A stretch of DNA of 64,000 nt from Typha latifolia (lineage: Eukaryota; Streptophyta; Magnoliopsida; Poales; Typhaceae): NCBI GenBank assembly GCA_019914945.1, contig CM034102.1, positions 13,691,501-13,755,500 of the forward strand. Reading direction: 5' to 3'. Numbering within the stretch: the stretch's first letter is position 1; each line of letters starts with the position of its first letter. A program made the position numbers and the translations under genes. A model generated the notes under the pieces. The model was given only the letters and a program-made list of their open reading frames with translations, was not told the DNA's origin and ran no database searches. Shown in pieces: positions 12,901 through 22,063 of this stretch.

Positions 12901-15900
12901 AATGATTACTTTAAATAAGTTTATACAAGAATTTATGTTTGGTTACTAACTATGAATATGTATGTTAATTGTACTTAAAATCTTGCTTAGAAAACATGCA
13001 TAACTTTATCACATCTTCTATTTGTTATACATAACTTATCACGTGACTAATTTTATATAAGATTTGACTAAAATATATATAAATGAGTGTTTGATGGTAA
13101 AATGTATTTAAGATAGTCTTAATTCATGAATAAGTATCCCCCACTTAAGTCCTTAACTTTTCAATATTTTGGACTTCCCCAAAAACACTTTTGGACTTCT
13201 CAACATAACTCCTTAACGTCTTAACCTTTGGACCTCCTAAAAAAGATATTTGGTCTCCCCTCCTCTTTATAGACCTCATGCAACCCTTAGTGGGCCTCTC
13301 ACAGCTCTTGTGAGTTTCCACTCTTTCCTCCTCTTTACAAACCTCCCATAATCTTTGCGGGTTTCTTGTTCATCACTCTGCTTATTTCCATGTATTTGTT
13401 GTTATCTTGAGGGATTTCCAGCAATATAATGAGGACTATTGGTTGGTGCCCGGAGTTAAAGTCGGAGGCAAGGTTTAAGGCTATACACTATCCTTCACAT
13501 CGGGTGAGATCCAAACCTAGACTTATCTTAGCATCTTTAGCCTGCTTTTCGTTATAAATGGATTTGCTGGTTTGTTAAGTTTAAGCTAACTAGATTTTAA
13601 TCTTGCTTATATCTTAATAGAAGACTGTGATTGTTTACCGCTTTTTTATCTGTATTGTTGAATACTTGAATTCATTTAATCTACATTTGATCACAAGTTC
13701 TCCAATATTTGTTCGTAATTTTGAATTGCATTACTTATGATGTTAGTTGTAGAATTGTTCACAGATAAAATATTGTACATGACTCTGCTGTTTGTAGGGT
13801 TTATGAGTGTTCACCAATGCCAAATCGCTTAGGATAGAGCCTAAGTGATATCTGCTTGAGTTTCTTATTGTAGTCCTAGAGAGTGGAGGCAGGGCTGTCC
13901 AAATAATTAAGCCAACTTGAGCTCAGCTCAATAAGGCTCGAAATTAGTTCCAAGCGGAACTTGAGCACATGCAGGTTAGAGCAGGCTTGGCTCGATAAGG
14001 TGCAATATATATATTTATAGTATATAAATAATAAATAATTTTTAATTTGGTTATATGTTTGATTTGAGTTTTATAAAGTGTAAACTAGCCCAAGATTCAA
14101 TTCAAGCTTGATTTAATATGGATTCAAGCTTGATTCGAGTTTAAGTTGTGCTTTATCAAATGACTTGAAATAGAAAGCTCGGCTTGAGCTCAAAATAAGC
14201 TCGAATTGAATCTAATAAATTCCAGTTTGATTCTTTAGGCTAGACTCAAAACTAATTTTTAGCCAAGCTTGTACCGAGCTCGGCTCGATTACACCCCTAC
14301 CTGGAGGATTCGATATTTCAATTCCAGGTTTAAGATTTTCTCCAAAATATTGGTGCACAGCTGAACAATTTCTAAACAGGTCTGCTCCACATGACTGCTA
14401 GGTTATAGTTTGAAGTATTGGTCTTTTCATCTTAACTCTTTTCTTCTTAGGTGCGGTTATAGTGCTATAAAGACCGGTTCCCACCAATTCATGTACTTAA
14501 ATTATTTTATCATGAGGTAGAATGCTCCTTGAATTTGTTTGCCACCTAGCACTATTTATTTGATAGTTGTTATGCTCTTAAATATTAGTCTGTTGAATTG
14601 CATCTCAATTGGTTTTTAAGGAATCCTACATAGACCTCTTTCCATAACTCCCTACTTCTTTCTCTGCAGATGGAAAATATGGACAGGGAGGTAAAGAGAT
14701 CTAGGCTGGCAGAACAATTATATAAGCATTATGCTGCAAGTTCCATACCAAAAGGCATCCATTGTCTGTCTTTACGCCTTACCGATCAATATTCCTCCAA
14801 TGCTCATGCAAGAAAGCAATTGCCACCTCCTGAACTGCTTCCGTTGCTCTCTGATAACTCCTACAAACATTTTATTTTAGCCAGTGATAACATCCTTGCA
14901 GCTTCTGTTGTGGTTAATTCAGCAGTGAGTTCTTCGTTGGAACCTGAGAAAATTGTTTTTCATATCATCACTGACAAGAAGACTTATCCGGGGATGCATT
15001 CATGGTTTGCACTGAATTCTGTTTCCCCGGCAATTGTTGAAGTGAAAGGTGTTCATCAGTTTGACTGGTTGACAAGAGAAAATGTACCTGTTCTGGAAGC
15101 TGTCGAAAACCACCATGGTGTCAGAAACCACTACCATGGAGATCACATCACAGGGTCTAATGTCACTGACAATCCAAAAGTTTTTGCTTCAAAACTTCAG
15201 GCTAGGAGTCCTAAATACATATCTCTACTGAACCATCTCCGTATATATCTTCCAGAGGTGAGTAGGTTTAGTGGTTTAAATTGCTATATTCTTTTCCTTT
15301 GGACTTCATGTGCTGCTGTTGAATCTCTACTTGTTATAAGTAGAATATTGGCTATTCCTGAATGCATGAATAGGACACCATGGCTGATCATGATGAACCA
15401 TGATATTTGCTGAAAAAGATGTTTTGTTGTTGGTAGTGATATTGAGTGGAAGCTGAAATAATCAAAACACATGCAATTGGATCACTATTTGAGATTCCTC
15501 ATGAAGGGATAAAAGAGGAAGGAGATTTGATTCGGCATTTGCTTCTGAATAAAAAATTGAAACTGTAGAAAACAAGAAACGCTTGGTTTACATTAGCTAG
15601 ATTTGAAGATAGCGATAAAGATAAGAGGCTGTCCTCTTCAAAGATATTGTTCTATGTTTTGTTTATTTTATTCCTTCCATATTTGTGTAAGTAGGTGATG
15701 CTAGACTTTTGAGTCCTAGGAAGACATCAAAATCTTGGTGTCCCAGAGTTCATACAATATTGCATAGAGAACAATTGCTCCTTTATTATATAAAGAAGTG
15801 CTTTTGCTGATTCTTTGATGCAGCTCTTCTCAAACCTTAACAAGGTGGTCTTTCTCGACGATGATGTTGTTATTCAGCGTGATTTGTCACCTCTATGGGA

Positions 15901-17208
15901 AATTGATCTTGGAGGAAAGGTTAACGGGGCTGTAGAAACTTGTAAAGGTGAAGATAACTGGGTTATGTCTAAGCGCTTCAGGACATATTTCAACTTCTCT
16001 CATCCATTGATAGCAAAAAATCTTGATCCGTATGAATGTGCATGGGCATATGGGATGAATATCTTTGATTTGAGTGCATGGAGGAAGACAAATATAAGAG
16101 AAACATATCATTACTGGCTAAAGGAGGTAATTTCTGAATATGTTTGCCAACTAATTGCATAATAAACTAATTTATACTTTTACTTTCTAGAGTGCTGCTA
16201 TTCTTTCACTCCCTTTTCTTCAGTCAATGAGATTTCTGCTTCAAGAATGGTTTGCACATATTTTACATCCTTTTGTTGTTGGACAGATGGTGTCAGTGGT
16301 GTTATGGTTAAGTTTTCAAGTGTGCACCCTAGTGGTGTATGTACAAGTTGCCAGAAGACCTCTTCTGTAGTAGAGTTAAGGTTGCGTACATCTTGGCCTA
16401 ATATATGAGGGTTGATTGCTTTTTTGTAAGAAAAATGCATAAGGATTGATTTAGTAATAGTCAAAAGAAGGGATTGAACCAATTAAGTATGGGTATGGTG
16501 CTGAATAAAATTTACCTGATATATTATTATTTAAAAATAGTTATTCTTCTATTAGATCAGGTAGGTTTCCTTCTGTCTGAACTGGTGCTCTTTGAAGAAT
16601 CACCAGATCTTGAGCTCTTACTATCTATTCTGATAATTTTATGATTATCTTCTATGTGTTTACTTTTATCGATTGCAGCAGTCCTTTAAAAAGCTAGTCT
16701 TGGATATTTTTGTAGGTTTTTAAATTTTGGAATTTTCCCTGTGGCATTCATCGCAAGCTAACTAATATTTTAATTGAGGTCGGTGATGCTTTGTTGCCTT
16801 ACATCCTCCTAATTGGTGCACCATTCAATTACATTCCACACTTATTTGTACATAGAATCAGCTGCCCTAATTAATGTGATGTATTTGGATTGATATGTTA
16901 TATTTATTTTCTCGTTGCAGAATCTAAAATCTAATCTGACGCTTTGGAAGTTTGGAACCTTACCACCAGCACTGATAGCATTCAGGGGCCACGTACACGC
17001 CATCGACCCATCTTGGCACATGCTTGGATTGGGATACCAAGAGAAGACTGACCTTGACAAGGTTAGGAAGGCTGCTGTAATCCACTACAATGGCCAGTGC
17101 AAACCATGGTTAGAAATTGGTTATAAGCGCCTTCAATCATTTTGGGCAAAGCATGTAAACTACTCCAATGATTTTGTAAGGAACTGTCATATGCTAGACC
17201 CGCAGTAA
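3908..17208 (+). CDS. GAUT13/14: Galacturonosyltransferase, GAUT13/14 type (GT8)
   Basis: Six exons: 3908-4121, 5580-5638, 5756 or 5759-5914, 14670-15257, 15824-16126, 16921-17208. They encode 535 or 536 aa, close to Arabidopsis GAUT13/14. This is a type II Golgi membrane protein: a short basic cytosolic tail, one membrane segment (about residues 39-60, [20 protein letters not shown]), a stem, then a GT8 catalytic domain. The metal-binding triad is in VFLDDDVV (about 349-356), and the C-terminal HxxGxxKPW-type motif is HYNGQCKPW (about 495-503). The family transfers galacturonic acid from UDP-GalA in pectin (homogalacturonan) synthesis. The N-terminus [17 protein letters not shown] is typical of the GAUT13/14 branch; assignment within that pair is not possible. 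The ATG at 3908 is chosen because it gives the conserved N-terminus. Intron 3 (5915-14669) is swollen by transposons, yet both its splice sites are intact. Confidence 0.95.
4699..5132. repeat. Tandem repeat of about 215 bp in GAUT intron 1
   Basis: Two diverged copies lie head to tail: 4699-4910 and 4911-5132. Both start with CAGTTTTTTTCCC and share the order gagtagctaga, gaaatggaacttcaaa, ctgaaatcccatat, gtcatacg and ccaaaatcact. The copies differ by many substitutions and small indels, so the duplication is not recent. They lie inside intron 1 (4122-5579) and contain no coding sequence. Confidence 0.85.
6140..6549. mobile_element. Tourist-like (PIF/Harbinger) MITE in GAUT intron 3
   Basis: The element begins GGCCTTATTTACTTTAAG, and the reverse complement of its end is GCTTCTGTTCACTTTAGG. 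The terminal inverted repeats match at about 16 of 23 positions. It is flanked by TTA on both sides (6137-6139 and 6550-6552), the 3-bp target duplication expected of PIF/Harbinger MITEs. It is about 410 bp, AT-rich and non-coding. It is upstream of, and separate from, the LTR retrotransposon in the same intron. Confidence 0.75.
6873..7892 (+). repeat. 5' LTR of the chromovirus, with internal minisatellite
   Basis: This copy matches 12508-13730 in order along its length. It shares the start TGTGACATCAACTT, the block caatataatgaggactattgg, the block gagatccaaacctagactt and the end TTTGAATTGCATTA (one base differs). Between about 7070 and 7330 it contains many imperfect repeats of a roughly 24-bp unit of the form ccttaacttcccaacctaac. 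The end of homology is taken as the LTR end (CA at 7891-7892). Confidence 0.85.
8340..8940 (+). pseudogene. Retrotransposon gag remnant
   Basis: The frame open from 8486 to 8923 reads through a retrotransposon gag domain: a segment resembling [21 protein letters not shown], then RTAQKYIEE and [15 protein letters not shown]. These match Ty3/gypsy gag proteins as I know them. Upstream gag-like sequence (LTWVDKIDQ-like, near 8390-8430) is in another frame and separated by stops, so the gene is frameshifted. No zinc knuckle was found in frame after it. Confidence 0.8.
9380..10400 (+). pseudogene. Protease tail and reverse transcriptase remnant
   Basis: About 9410-9620 reads, with stops, like the end of a Ty3 aspartic protease and its linker ([17 protein letters not shown]). 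About 9850-10380 is reverse transcriptase: [13 protein letters not shown], then YTKYKFSIP-like and LNGRCYQ-like blocks. Next comes [13 protein letters not shown] (about 10240-10280) and the catalytic box [10 protein letters not shown] (about 10341-10370). Frameshifts between these blocks, and stops such as the one at the end of the box, make the region non-functional. The two aspartates of the active site are still present. Confidence 0.85.
10560..12160 (+). pseudogene. RNase H and integrase remnant
   Basis: RNase H is visible in 10720-11064 ([37 protein letters not shown]-like). The integrase zinc-binding region follows at 11220-11390 ([11 protein letters not shown], then CLTCQIFK). A stretch recognisable as [16 protein letters not shown] marks the start of the catalytic core near 11420. 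The core is shortened and frame-broken after that. The part at 11740-11943 ([18 protein letters not shown]) corresponds to the end of the integrase domain. Confidence 0.8.
12290..12500 (+). pseudogene. Chromodomain remnant of the retrotransposon
   Basis: The translated segments [11 protein letters not shown] and [13 protein letters not shown], separated by one stop codon, match the chromodomain found at the C-terminus of chromovirus integrases. There it directs insertion to particular chromatin. Its place directly before the polypurine tract and 3' LTR agrees with that layout and classifies the element as a chromovirus. Confidence 0.75.
12508..13730 (+). repeat. 3' LTR of the chromovirus, split by a nested MITE
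   Basis: It is homologous to 6873-7892. The LTR sequence is interrupted at 12785-13144 by a MITE-like insertion that the 5' LTR lacks, and it resumes with ttaagtccttaactttt. Without the insert it is about 860 bp, so it has also lost part of the minisatellite present in the 5' LTR. Confidence 0.85.
12785..13144. mobile_element. Tourist-like MITE nested in the 3' LTR
   Basis: A 360-bp insert begins GGCCTCGTTTGGTTCG, a terminus typical of plant PIF/Harbinger MITEs. It is flanked by TTA on both sides (12782-12784 and 13145-13147). It is absent from the 5' LTR, so it inserted after the retrotransposon. The right terminus (reverse complement GTGGGGGATACTTATTC) matches the left only weakly, so the family call is moderate. 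Confidence 0.65.
13890..14299. mobile_element. hAT-like non-autonomous element, GAUT intron 3
   Basis: It starts CAGGGCTGTCC, and the reverse complement of its end is TAGGGGTGTAATCGAGCC. The interior is a dense, self-complementary series of CGAGCT/AGCTCG words. The flanking octamers are AGTGGAGG and CCTGGAGG, 6 of 8 identical, fitting the 8-bp target duplication of hAT transposons after mutation. Elements of the same build occur at 38622-39331 and 56116-56484. Confidence 0.7.
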
Positions 17209-17994
17209 GAGATGAAAAAGATTCAGGAAACTATAGAAAGGACAACATTGCTGAAGCTATTTACTTCTGCAGCTAGAGAAAGATCACAGCAAGATGCCAA
17301 CACTCCTTTCCCATGAACAAAGCAGTTTTTATCAAAATGTGCCTTTCATTTCTTTCCGTATAATTAACAGTATTGCTGGTGGTCTGGGAGTTTCTTTTCG
17401 AATCTATCATATTGATCCATATTCTTCTTTATTACTTCTGAAATATTTCTGCCAAGGAGCACACTATCTTCTTTAATTTGCAAGAGCAGCTACGATAGAA
17501 GTTTACACATTATTCTACTTGATTCAGCGGCAGGATGCTTTCATCAGTCATACAGAAGCCAGAAAGTGATGTTCATACAGAAGCCAGAAAGTGATGTTTC
17601 TTCTTACATCAGCACATGCCGATAATTTTTTCAGCCTTCATTCTTGTTCCTTTCCTACGTATTGTGGTCTTCAAAATTTTGTTTCATTTTAGTTTTCCAT
17701 ATTTGTATTCCTCGGTTCAAAATTATTTTGGGATCCCACTGGATTGTAATATTTATGGGATATTTGTTACAATTCATGAACTATTGGAAATGTGCAGATA
17801 ATTCTTTCTTCTATTGGTGTTCTATAAAGATGTATTATCTTATGTGTGCATTATGAACTTCCATAGCATGTATCAATGTGGTAATTTTGCAGGCTATCTA
17901 TCCAAATTCTGAATGAAGTTGTTGCACAGTTCATCTGAAGAATTAATTTCTTTCATGGAGGATTGGAGAACTTTAATTTGACAATTAAGCTTGA

Positions 17995-18046
<52 letters not shown>

Positions 18047-18886
18047 TTTATCGTGTCTCAATTAAAATATCTTTGTGCTCAGTACGGTAAGGTTGTAATC
18101 AGGTTATAAAATTAAGACGTTATACATCTGTCATGCTACTATGGCAATCTATTCAATATGACATATTAAGCAATGCTGATGATATGAAGAGACTAAATAT
18201 TAGTTGGGATTCCACTGATGGAAAGAGATGCATGCAAGGAGATTAAATGTATTAATCCTTATTGTAACATTTTTTTTCTTCTTTCAACTCTGTACCTGCA
18301 ATTATTGATTTTTCTTATGTAGTGCATTAGATCTATTGCTAGTTGTAGATGCATGCAAGGTGAGCTTTCTCCAGATATGGTTTATGATCTAAGAATATTA
18401 TGTGGATTAGATAATAAGACACTATTCTGACCTGGCTTGATCTGGTTCTTATTTGTGTTTTAGCAAATGAATTGAAAAGAAATGATTGACTTGGGTATAG
18501 TATCATAGTTAACATGTTTTTATATATATATAGATTATATGACTGTAGACTAATTATAAGCAAATTATCTTCAATATATAAGTTGAACAACTCAGTAAAT
18601 TCTCTTATGAAATGAGTCACAACTAACTCAAAATTATTTGAGTGTAGTTACGGTTAATGTGGGATGTGAACACATGATCTTTCTGATGATATTGTACAAT
18701 CTTAATCTCTCTTAATCTCTTATGATAGTTGTTGGGCCGTATCTATTTTAATAGGTTACATTAGATAGTTTGCAAATATTCACCATGAGGAATTCCTTAT
18801 TTGATTATTCACAATAAGTATATCATATGAAACATATGACCGTCGAATGCACAACAAATGCATCACATAGTGCAAACCGCTAAGAT
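17209..18886. other. GAUT 3' region and spacer
   Basis: The first few hundred bases probably hold the GAUT 3' untranslated region. A perfect 25-bp tandem pair (17548-17572 and 17573-17597) and a GA dinucleotide run of about 46 bp (17999-18044) lie here. I see no exon or RNA gene between 17209 and 18886. Confidence 0.5.
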
Positions 18887-19365
18887 CCTAAGATAGATAG
18901 GTCGAGTCGAGCGATCGAGTTTAAGCTGAATCAAGATTGAATTAAATCTTTGCTAATCTAGAGTTTGTAAAATCAAATTAAATACATAACTAAGTTTCAA
19001 ATTTACTAGATTTATAATTAATTATTTGTTATTCATGTATAAATGGAGTCATATAGAGCTTTATCGGTTCGACCCAATTGAAACGGATCTGATTAGCATA
19101 TTCCTCAAAATCTATAATAAGTTTATTTTGTAAATCTCTTCGCAAATTTACGTTTATATGAAACATTAAATTGATGAGAATTACTTTCACAATAAAAGTA
19201 AAATAGGGGGAACTATTTGTAAAATGTAATAATTCATAAGTATATAGTGTGTTGTAGATTTCCGAATAAAAAGGAGGAGAGGGGTCTTCTTTGCTCCTTC
19301 GTTGCAATTACTCTCTCTGTAAAACCCTTTTGCATCTCAAATTCCCAATTCCCCACTCCGATTTT
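18887..19365 (+). repeat. Duplicate copy of the UFD2 promoter and 5' leader
   Basis: This block is a diverged copy of 21606-22040, the sequence directly upstream of the UFD2 start codon. Shared landmarks, in order, are GCTAAGATC, gataggtcgagtcgagc, aagctgaatcaagattgaa, aaataggggg with aactatttgtaaaa, then the leader with tacaattactctctctg (one base different here) and CAAATTCCCAATTCCC. Similarity ends before the ATG-containing exon, so the copy has promoter and leader but no coding sequence. Confidence 0.9.
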
Positions 19366-21605
19366 TCCCCCCCTTCCTCTCTTCTCCTTTGTTCTTCTTC
19401 CTTTTCCCTTGCCGTGCACGCCACCTTCCTCACCTCCATTAATCCCCTTCCCCCACCACCCATTTCTTCTCCACCTCGCTACCTCTCTCACTCTCTTTTC
19501 TTGTGGGTTGCTAACGCCGGAGCCGACGAAGCGCCGGGGCCGACGAAGCCGAGCACGGATTGCGGTAAGCCTCAACCTCATCGTTAAGTTTCGGTAGCTA
19601 GCTCCCCTCCCTCTCACGATCGTCCTCAGCGGCCGACGACCCCGCGTTTGGCCGTTGGTCCGAGGGCTCTAGTGGAAGGAGAGAAACCCTTCCTAGTCGG
19701 GTTTCGGACCCTTGATGAAGGGAGGAAGGACCCCCCATGGCCGCCGGCCATGAAGCGCGGCCCACCGCCGTCGGGCCCTCCTCCCCTCTTTCTTTTCTTC
19801 CCCTCTACTTACCCTTCTCGGCCTCGCGCTGCGCGCCGCCGCTCGTGATTGTGTCACCGGCCTCGTGCTGCGCCGCCTACACTGCGGTCTCGTGGACATT
19901 CCCTACCCTCCCTCTGTCTCCTTCCCTTGGAAGGGAAGGGCGTGCGAGGGTGGGGGCTGTTTAACCCCCCCACCCACACCCCTGCTAGACCGCAGCCCAT
20001 AAGGCTAAATGGGTTACGGTTCAGACCGTAACCCATGAACCGGCAAGGCCTGTGGGCTACAGTTTGGACTGCAGCCCAAGAGCTATTTCCTCCTTACCTG
20101 CTGAGTTGGGCTTGGGCCCAACCCAATACCCCTAGCCTAGCCCATTCGGGCCATTTGAACTTATAACCCTGTTTACCTACTTTTACTTAATTAATTAGCC
20201 TAACCATCATGCGAATTTTAGGATAATATAGAACTCACCGTAGGAGACCCTTGACTCATGTATATGCCTAAACATAAATTCTCTAATAAGATAATTAATT
20301 ATATTAGTTCATTGATCTTACGTATAGCCTTACTTGAATTGAGTAGAGTTTATACAAGTTTAGAATAATATAGTTAAATTATTATACATTTCATGTCACT
20401 GTAGAAAATGTCGGTATTAATTCATACATCTAGTGTTTGATAACTTACTCATCATGATATTATGAGAATGTTAGTGTTAGCAGACATTAGTGTAACGATT
20501 ATGATAAACTCTGGCATAAATATTTGTTGTGAATATAGAATGTAACGATCATGATGACTATGACATGACTTATACACTCACGGACACTGCACCACTTTCA
20601 CCTATCATTAGTAGTCGGGTTTTGAATAGGCAGTGCCCCTATTAGCGACCTACACCTGAGGTTGGGAGCCTGTGTGTCGTTCAGATATTTATACTGCATA
20701 GTTAGGACTAGATTATAATGATAGAAGAACATGAGATGCGGGGATATATCTCTAGCGATACTCGACGACGCAGGGTCAGGGCGTCCGTTGATGAGCCGAT
20801 GGCTCCCGATTCTCCCGCTGAGGGTGGTAATGATTTAGAGAGAGTGAGATATGAGCTTACGACCGGGATCCTTAATCTAATGACCACAGACAACCGGTCA
20901 CATGTAGTGTCGCTATACAAGTGTAGGTGGCATTACCGCTAGATGTGTATATATCTCCCTCGATGTATGAGATGATGGATGGTTATGCGATGGATGATTT
21001 TCTTGAGTGTATTTACACTGTGTGGTGAATAGCTCGGTGAGCTATGATAAATATGATTAATGCCTCAGTGGGCATGAGATGACTAAATTATTCTTTTATT
21101 GTTATGCATAATATGTAAACACTATGATTGAGATTTGTATGAAATTGTATTAAGCATGATATCTATGTGGACTTATCTTGATACGTTTAGTAACTAACAT
21201 GTTCTAGGATAGTGACGTAAAATCTTTATTGATTGCATTAATCTAGTAACTCATGGTAAATCATTTCAACTAGCATATTATTATTGCTAGCAATTATAAG
21301 TATGTATTGGATATGCACATGTGATTTCATTGTTTAGACTGTATGGATCCTATTCGCTGGGCTGTGAGCTCACAATGGCATTATTTCAGAGATAGGGGAC
21401 GCAAGTGCGGGTAGCGAAGAGTAGCTGTCTTTCTTTTTTTCATCATATCTATTAGTTGTATTGAGCCCCTGCGAGGGCGTTGTGATTGATGTTATATTTT
21501 GGATGTGTATCTAGAAGGCTTGTTGTGGCCTGTGAAATTTGTATCCAGACTCTTATTATCGAGTTTATTTATGGTTTGAACTTGTATTGTTGTGTGCATT
21601 TACTG
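19366..21605. mobile_element. LTR-like remnant between the two UFD2 promoter copies
   Basis: About 2.2 kb without a credible gene. The first part (19366-20110) is GC-rich and looks leader-like, with a possible splice donor near 19563 (gcg then gtaagc). The rest reads like the transcribed part of a plant gypsy-type LTR, including gctgggctgtgagctcac followed by cagagataggggacgc and gtagcgaagagtag near 21357-21420. I recognise that block as common in Tekay/Del-like LTRs but could not find matching LTR ends. The open frames at 19234-20036 and 20718-20942 have no family resemblance and are not called as genes. Confidence 0.4.
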
Positions 21606-22063
21606 CTAAGATCTTAAAATAGATAGGTCGAGTCGAGCTTGATCGAGTTTAAGCTGAATCAAGATTGAATTAAATCTTTGCTGATCTAGAATTTGTAAAA
21701 TCAAATTAAATACATAACTAAGTTTCAAATTTACTAGATTTATAATTAATTATTTGTTATTCATGTATAAATGGAATGTTCGAACGATCTGATTAACATA
21801 TTCCATAAATTTATTTTGTAAATTACATGAGAATTACTTTTCGCAATAAAGTAAAATAGGGGGAACTATTTGTAAAACGTAATAATTCATATCTATCTAT
21901 CAATACCGGTATTGTAGATTTCGTAATAAAAGGAGGAGAAGAGTCTTCTTTGTTTCTTCGTTACAATTACTCTCTCTGTAAAACCCATCTCAAATTCCCA
22001 ATTCCCAACTCCAATTTTTCCCCAAATTCCACCTCCAATTCTCTACCACCTCATTCTCCTCCA
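21606..22063 (+). promoter_or_regulatory. UFD2 promoter and 5' leader (proximal copy)
   Basis: This segment directly precedes the UFD2 start codon and is duplicated at 18887-19365. It runs from an AT-rich half with CGAGTCGAG-type words into a pyrimidine-rich leader (ctctctctg, then ccccaaattccacctcc). No in-frame ATG with a better context precedes 22064. Which of the two promoter copies drives transcription cannot be told from sequence. Confidence 0.55.

Larger units (their letters stand above)
6873..13730 (+). mobile_element. Decayed Ty3/gypsy chromovirus retrotransposon
   Basis: The element is LTR-bounded and lies wholly inside GAUT intron 3, in the same orientation as the gene. The 5' LTR is about 6873-7892 and the 3' LTR about 12508-13730; both begin TGTGACATCAACTT and end near TTGCA. 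A purine-rich tract (ctaagggagttga) lies just before the 3' LTR. Between them are broken remains in Ty3/gypsy order: gag, protease tail, reverse transcriptase, RNase H, integrase and chromodomain. All reading frames carry stops and frameshifts, so it cannot make its own proteins. No clear primer-binding site or perfect 5-bp target duplication was found (ATTTA upstream, TTACT downstream), consistent with age. Confidence 0.92.

Noticed and set aside
15258..15413. Read-through of GAUT exon 4 into intron 4
   Set aside because: The frame continues by chance. A strong donor GTGAGT follows 15257, and the next exon restores LPELFSNLNK in phase.
19247..20036. Several overlapping frames on both strands in the GC-rich block before UFD2
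   Set aside because: Proline/serine-rich low-complexity translations in several frames at once, no conserved motif, and location in a duplicated leader plus LTR-like sequence.
18887..22040. The two UFD2 promoter copies as LTRs of a single retrotransposon
   Set aside because: They lack TG...CA ends, the right copy runs straight into the functional UFD2 leader, and no primer site, polypurine tract or gag/pol lies between. A duplication is the simpler reading, though not proven.
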